This document shows, in pieces, positions 6,169-8,150 of a DNA stretch of 8,150 nt. A program made the translations under genes and the position numbers. The stretch is from DATGMB01 sp035293845 (GTDB taxonomy: Bacteria > Acidobacteriota > Terriglobia > Bryobacterales > Bryobacteraceae): positions 1 to 8,150 of the forward strand of contig DATGMB010000189.1 in NCBI GenBank assembly GCA_035293845.1. The letters are read 5' to 3'. Each line of letters begins with the position of its first letter. Position 1 is the stretch's first letter. A model generated the notes under the pieces. The model was not told the origin of the DNA, searched no databases, and was given only the letters and a program-made list of their open reading frames with translations.

Positions 6169-6696
6169 ATGAAGCGAATTCTGATTCCCATCCTGTTGAC
6201 GGCCGCAGTCGGCTTGGCGCAGCGCGGGCAGCAGGCCAGCCCGGCGGCGCAAACTTCCGTTACGGTGAACGGAAAGACGATCACCATCAAATACCACGCG
6301 CCTTCGCTGCGCGGGCGGACGGCCTTCGGGCCGAACGGGATCATCAGCCATGATCCGACCTATCCGGTCTGGCGGGCCGGCGCCAACGAAGCCACGGCGC
6401 TGCACACGGATGCCGACCTGATGATCGGCAACCTACACGTTCCGGCCGGCAATTACACGCTGTTCGTGGATACGGCGACCTCTCCCTGGCAATTGATTGT
6501 GAGCAACGCGACCGGCGAGTGGGGCCTCGCGTACGACAAGTCGCAGGACTTGGGCCGCGTGCCGATGACGGTGACGAAGCCGCCGGCCACGGTCGAGACC
6601 TACAAAATGACGCTGACCGGAGAGGGCGGCAACCGGGCCCGGCTGGACCTGGCGTGGGAAAACGTCAACGCCTCGGTGCCGATTACGGTGATGTGA
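6169..6696 (+). CDS. Secreted DUF2911 family protein
   Basis: A 175-residue exported protein. MKRILIPILLTAAVGLAQ is a typical signal peptide, with probable cleavage near residues 17-18. The mature part matches the DUF2911 pattern in order: TVNGKTITIKYHAPSLRGRT (32-51), an FG-GI-S stretch (53-60), YPVWRAGANEATAL (65-78), DADLMIGNLHVPAGNYTLFV (81-100), WQLIVSNATGEWGLAYD (107-123) and QDLGRVPMTV (126-135). The family is common in Bacteroidota and Acidobacteriota and has no established biochemical function; a beta-rich periplasmic or surface protein is likely. The ATG at 6169 is chosen because it gives the signal peptide; the frame stays open further upstream but that part is antisense-like noise over the UlaG gene. 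The stop codon is the first three bases of a 40-base palindrome shared with the converging gene. Confidence 0.9.
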   Translation: MKRILIPILLTAAVGLAQRGQQASPAAQTSVTVNGKTITIKYHAPSLRGRTAFGPNGIISHDPTYPVWRAGANEATALHTDADLMIGNLHVPAGNYTLFVDTATSPWQLIVSNATGEWGLAYDKSQDLGRVPMTVTKPPATVETYKMTLTGEGGNRARLDLAWENVNASVPITVM

Positions 6697-6733
6697 CCGG
6701 GCGCGCAGGCCCGTGGGCCTGCGCTACCGGTCA
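6694..6733. terminator. 40-base palindrome from stop codon to stop codon: probable bidirectional terminator
   Basis: TGACCGG (6694-6700) pairs with CCGGTCA (6727-6733), and GCGCAGGCCC (6703-6712) pairs perfectly with GGGCCTGCGC (6715-6724). Only a 2x2 mismatch (GC against TA) interrupts the arms, and the centre is GT. Folded, this gives 9-10 GC-rich inner pairs plus 7 outer pairs. The plus gene's TGA is the left end and the minus gene's TGA is the right end. Neither side has a U tract, so it is not a classical intrinsic terminator; it may act as an RNA 3' stabiliser, a transcription barrier or a REP-like element. Confidence 0.65.
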
Positions 6734-7618
6734 CGCTACGGCATTGGCGTATCCATTGACCGCGGCGGCGCCATTGGTCTGGGGCTGCTGCGGTGCGGAG
6801 GCGGAGAGCTTGCTTTGCGCGAGCAGGAGCAGGCGCATGCCTTCGGCGGCGGACTCGCGCTCCTGGCGAAGCTGGGCCTCGATGGCTGCGTGCGCGGCGC
6901 GCAGTTCATCGAGTTCGACGGCAAGCGTTTGCGCGCGCAACTGCTCCCGGATCAACTGCTGCTCCGTGGCGGCTTTCGCGGCATTGGCGTGCTCGCCTGC
7001 CGCGCGGCATTCCTCGAGCTCGGCCTGGAGCGCTTCCACCCGAGTGCGGGCGCGCTGGCAGTCCGCCTCGAGCTCGGTGCGGCCGGATTCGGCCTGAGCT
7101 GCCTGCTCCAGGGTGCGGGCGAGCCGGTCCTCCAGCTCGGTGCAGCGGGCGGCGGCTTCGCGGGCGCGCTCGCGCTCAGCCTCAAGTTCCAGAGCCAGTT
7201 CGCCGGCTCGCTGCTGCGCCTCGCTCGCGACCGGCGCGCTCGCCTCGAGATCCCGAAGGCGCCCGGAGGTAGCTTCGAGCTGCGTCGCGGTTTCCGACGC
7301 GCGCTGGTCCGCTTCGGCGCGCGCTGCGGTTTCGCGCTCCAGATCGGCCGCGGTCTGCTCCAGCTTTTGCTGAAGCTGGGCCAGTTCGGCGCGCGCCTGC
7401 TGCGCTTCCGCCACGCGCTCTTCCACCTTCTTGCGGAGCTCCTCGACATCACGGCCGGCCGAGGCCAGCGCCCACTCGGTGTTCTGGAGCTGGGTGCGGA
7501 GGATGGAATCGGATCCGACATTGGACGCGCGGCTGCGCCGTGCCATAAAGAAAAGCCCCGCAGCGACGCCTGCCACGGTCCCGATAGCGGTCGACAAAAA
7601 CACCAACATCAATTCCAT
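6731..7618 (-). CDS. Membrane-anchored coiled-coil protein, unknown function
   Basis: This 295-residue protein has an N-terminal hydrophobic helix (LMLVFLSTAIGTVAGVAAGL, 3-22) followed by MARRSR, as in a signal anchor with the remainder on the cytoplasmic side. From about 38 to 275 it is almost unbroken Ala/Glu/Arg/Leu/Gln heptad-like sequence (for example LRKKVEERVAEAQQARAELA, 61-80), which predicts a long coiled coil. The tail, SAPQQPQTNGAAAVNGYANA, is low complexity. Shape and anchor recall RmuC-, ZapG- or DUF1049-like scaffold proteins, but no catalytic or signature domain is visible and I assign none. ATG at 7618 is chosen at the anchor; Met4 is possible. No SD is present. Because of the biased composition, weak database matches to myosin- or SMC-like proteins should not be trusted. 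It converges on the DUF2911 gene and diverges from thpR. Confidence 0.75.
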   Translation of the reverse strand: MELMLVFLSTAIGTVAGVAAGLFFMARRSRASNVGSDSILRTQLQNTEWALASAGRDVEELRKKVEERVAEAQQARAELAQLQQKLEQTAADLERETAARAEADQRASETATQLEATSGRLRDLEASAPVASEAQQRAGELALELEAERERAREAAARCTELEDRLARTLEQAAQAESGRTELEADCQRARTRVEALQAELEECRAAGEHANAAKAATEQQLIREQLRAQTLAVELDELRAAHAAIEAQLRQERESAAEGMRLLLLAQSKLSASAPQQPQTNGAAAVNGYANAVA

Positions 7619-7625
7619 AGAACGT

Positions 7626-7631
7626 ATTTTT
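7626..7631 (-). promoter_or_regulatory. Possible -10 element (AAAAAT) of the coiled-coil gene
   Basis: On the minus strand AAAAAT lies 7 bases before the ATG at 7618 and no SD is present. It is the most AT-rich stretch of the gap. No matching -35 is seen. Confidence 0.25.
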
Positions 7632-7720
7632 CGCCGAAAGGGGTCGCGGCGCAGCCCTCGAAGGTTAGCGAACGTGTAGTAACCAGAGGCGTTTCGGTAC
7701 TATGCGGGCCCATCCCGCGC

Positions 7721-7726
7721 TACAAA
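7721..7726 (+). promoter_or_regulatory. Possible -10 element (TACAAA) of thpR
   Basis: TACAAA lies 6 bases before the ATG at 7733. GAGG (7728-7731) is only one base from the start codon, too close to act as a normal SD, which favours a leaderless start. The upstream TACTAT (7698-7703) is the competing -10. Confidence 0.25.
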
Positions 7727-7732
7727 TGAGGT

Positions 7733-8150
7733 ATGCGCCTGTTTGTCGCGATCGATCTGCCGCCGGAAGTGATCGGCGCGCTCGAAGCGCTGCTGGAGCG
7801 GCTGCGGCCGTCGGCGCGCATCGCCTGGAGCCCGCCCTCGAACCTGCATATCACGACGAAGTTCATCGGCTGGTGGCCGGACGAACGGCTCGGAGAGGTG
7901 ATGGCGGCGCTGGCGGGAGTGCCGCGGCGGGGGCCCATCGACGTGGCGGTGCGCGGGCTGGGCTTTTTTCCGAATGCGCGCTCGCCGAGGGTCTTCTGGT
8001 GCGGCGTGGAAGCGCCGGCCCTCGCGGCAGTCGCGGCGGATACCGACCGGGCGACCGCGGCACTGGGGATCGAGAGCGAAAAGCGGGCATTTGCCCCGCA
8101 TCTGACGCTGGCGCGCATCAAGGAGCGGATCGACATGGGCCCGCTGCGGC
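7733..8150 (+). CDS. thpR: RNA 2',3'-cyclic phosphodiesterase, ThpR/LigT family (first 139 residues, cut by window end)
   Basis: This is a 2H phosphoesterase that opens RNA 2',3'-cyclic phosphates to 2'-phosphates; E. coli ThpR (LigT) also has a weak 2'-5' RNA ligase activity. MRLFVAIDLPPEV (1-13) is the standard opening. Both catalytic H-x-T motifs are present: NLHITTKFIG (H39, T41) and APHLTLARIK (H123, T125). GLGFFPNARSPRVFWCGV (75-92) between them is the usual central strand. Family proteins run about 175-190 residues, so some 40-50 residues lie past the window. ATG at 7733 fits the conserved N-terminus; ATG at 7726 is out of frame. It diverges from the coiled-coil gene and shows no functional link to its visible neighbours. 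Confidence 0.93.
   Translation, partial: MRLFVAIDLPPEVIGALEALLERLRPSARIAWSPPSNLHITTKFIGWWPDERLGEVMAALAGVPRRGPIDVAVRGLGFFPNARSPRVFWCGVEAPALAAVAADTDRATAALGIESEKRAFAPHLTLARIKERIDMGPLR

Larger units (their letters stand above)
7619..7732. other. Divergent intergenic region between the coiled-coil gene and thpR
   Basis: This 114-base gap should hold both promoters. It contains a short dyad TTTCGCCGAAA (7629-7639) close to the coiled-coil start and a hairpin GCGGG (7704-7708) / CCCGC (7714-7718) with loop CCCAT near thpR. TACTAT at 7698-7703 is -10-like. No small gene or RNA is evident. Confidence 0.45.

Noticed and set aside
6713..7729. 338-codon plus-strand open frame opposite the coiled-coil gene
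   Set aside because: Its Leu/Gly/Arg-rich repetitive product is the mirror of Ala/Glu/Arg-rich heptads. The minus frame has a membrane anchor, a coiled coil and a sensible stop.
1..8150. CRISPR arrays, insertion sequences, tRNA or rRNA genes, defence operon
   Set aside because: No spaced direct repeats, transposase or integrase motifs, terminal inverted repeats or RNA gene landmarks were seen. The NACHT-like fragment alone does not make a defence system.

Overview
This 8,150-base window is GC-rich and gene-dense, and looks like ordinary chromosome from a soil-type Gram-negative bacterium. The protein styles suggest Acidobacteriota of the Bryobacterales/Solibacter kind: a secreted DUF2911 protein, UlaG-like metallo-hydrolases and a WbpA-type sugar dehydrogenase. 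That assignment is inference from protein character; there is no rRNA or other phylogenetic marker here. I see no tRNA, rRNA, CRISPR array, insertion sequence, integrase or phage gene.

Left part (1-5293, all minus strand). Seven closely spaced genes read right to left: a 99-residue membrane protein, a short gene with a NACHT-like patch and a probable frameshift, a metallo-beta-lactamase (MBL) fold hydrolase, a PfkB-family kinase, a polytopic GT-C type glycosyltransferase, a DapF-family epimerase, and the start of a UDP-GlcNAc dehydrogenase-like gene that leaves the window. Gaps run from a 4-base overlap to 42 bases, so one or two transcripts are likely. A promoter-like sequence just before the kinase could divide the block. 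The distal genes point to cell-envelope work: nucleotide-sugar oxidation, lipid-linked sugar transfer, and perhaps a diaminopimelate-like amino acid.

Middle (5294-6733). A 39-base divergent gap separates the block from two plus-strand genes: an UlaG-like MBL hydrolase and a secreted DUF2911 protein. The second of these converges on a minus-strand gene, and the two stop codons sit at the two ends of one 40-base palindrome.

Right part (6731-8150). A membrane-anchored coiled-coil protein (minus) and an RNA 2',3'-cyclic phosphodiesterase (ThpR, plus, cut by the window end) diverge from a 114-base region.

Three points stand out. The DapF homologue keeps its substrate-binding residues but has serine at both catalytic cysteine positions. 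Starts that head transcription units lack a properly spaced Shine-Dalgarno sequence but carry a -10-like hexamer 6-10 bases before ATG, which suggests leaderless mRNAs. The stop-to-stop palindrome looks like a shared bidirectional terminator. No clearly new multi-gene system was found.
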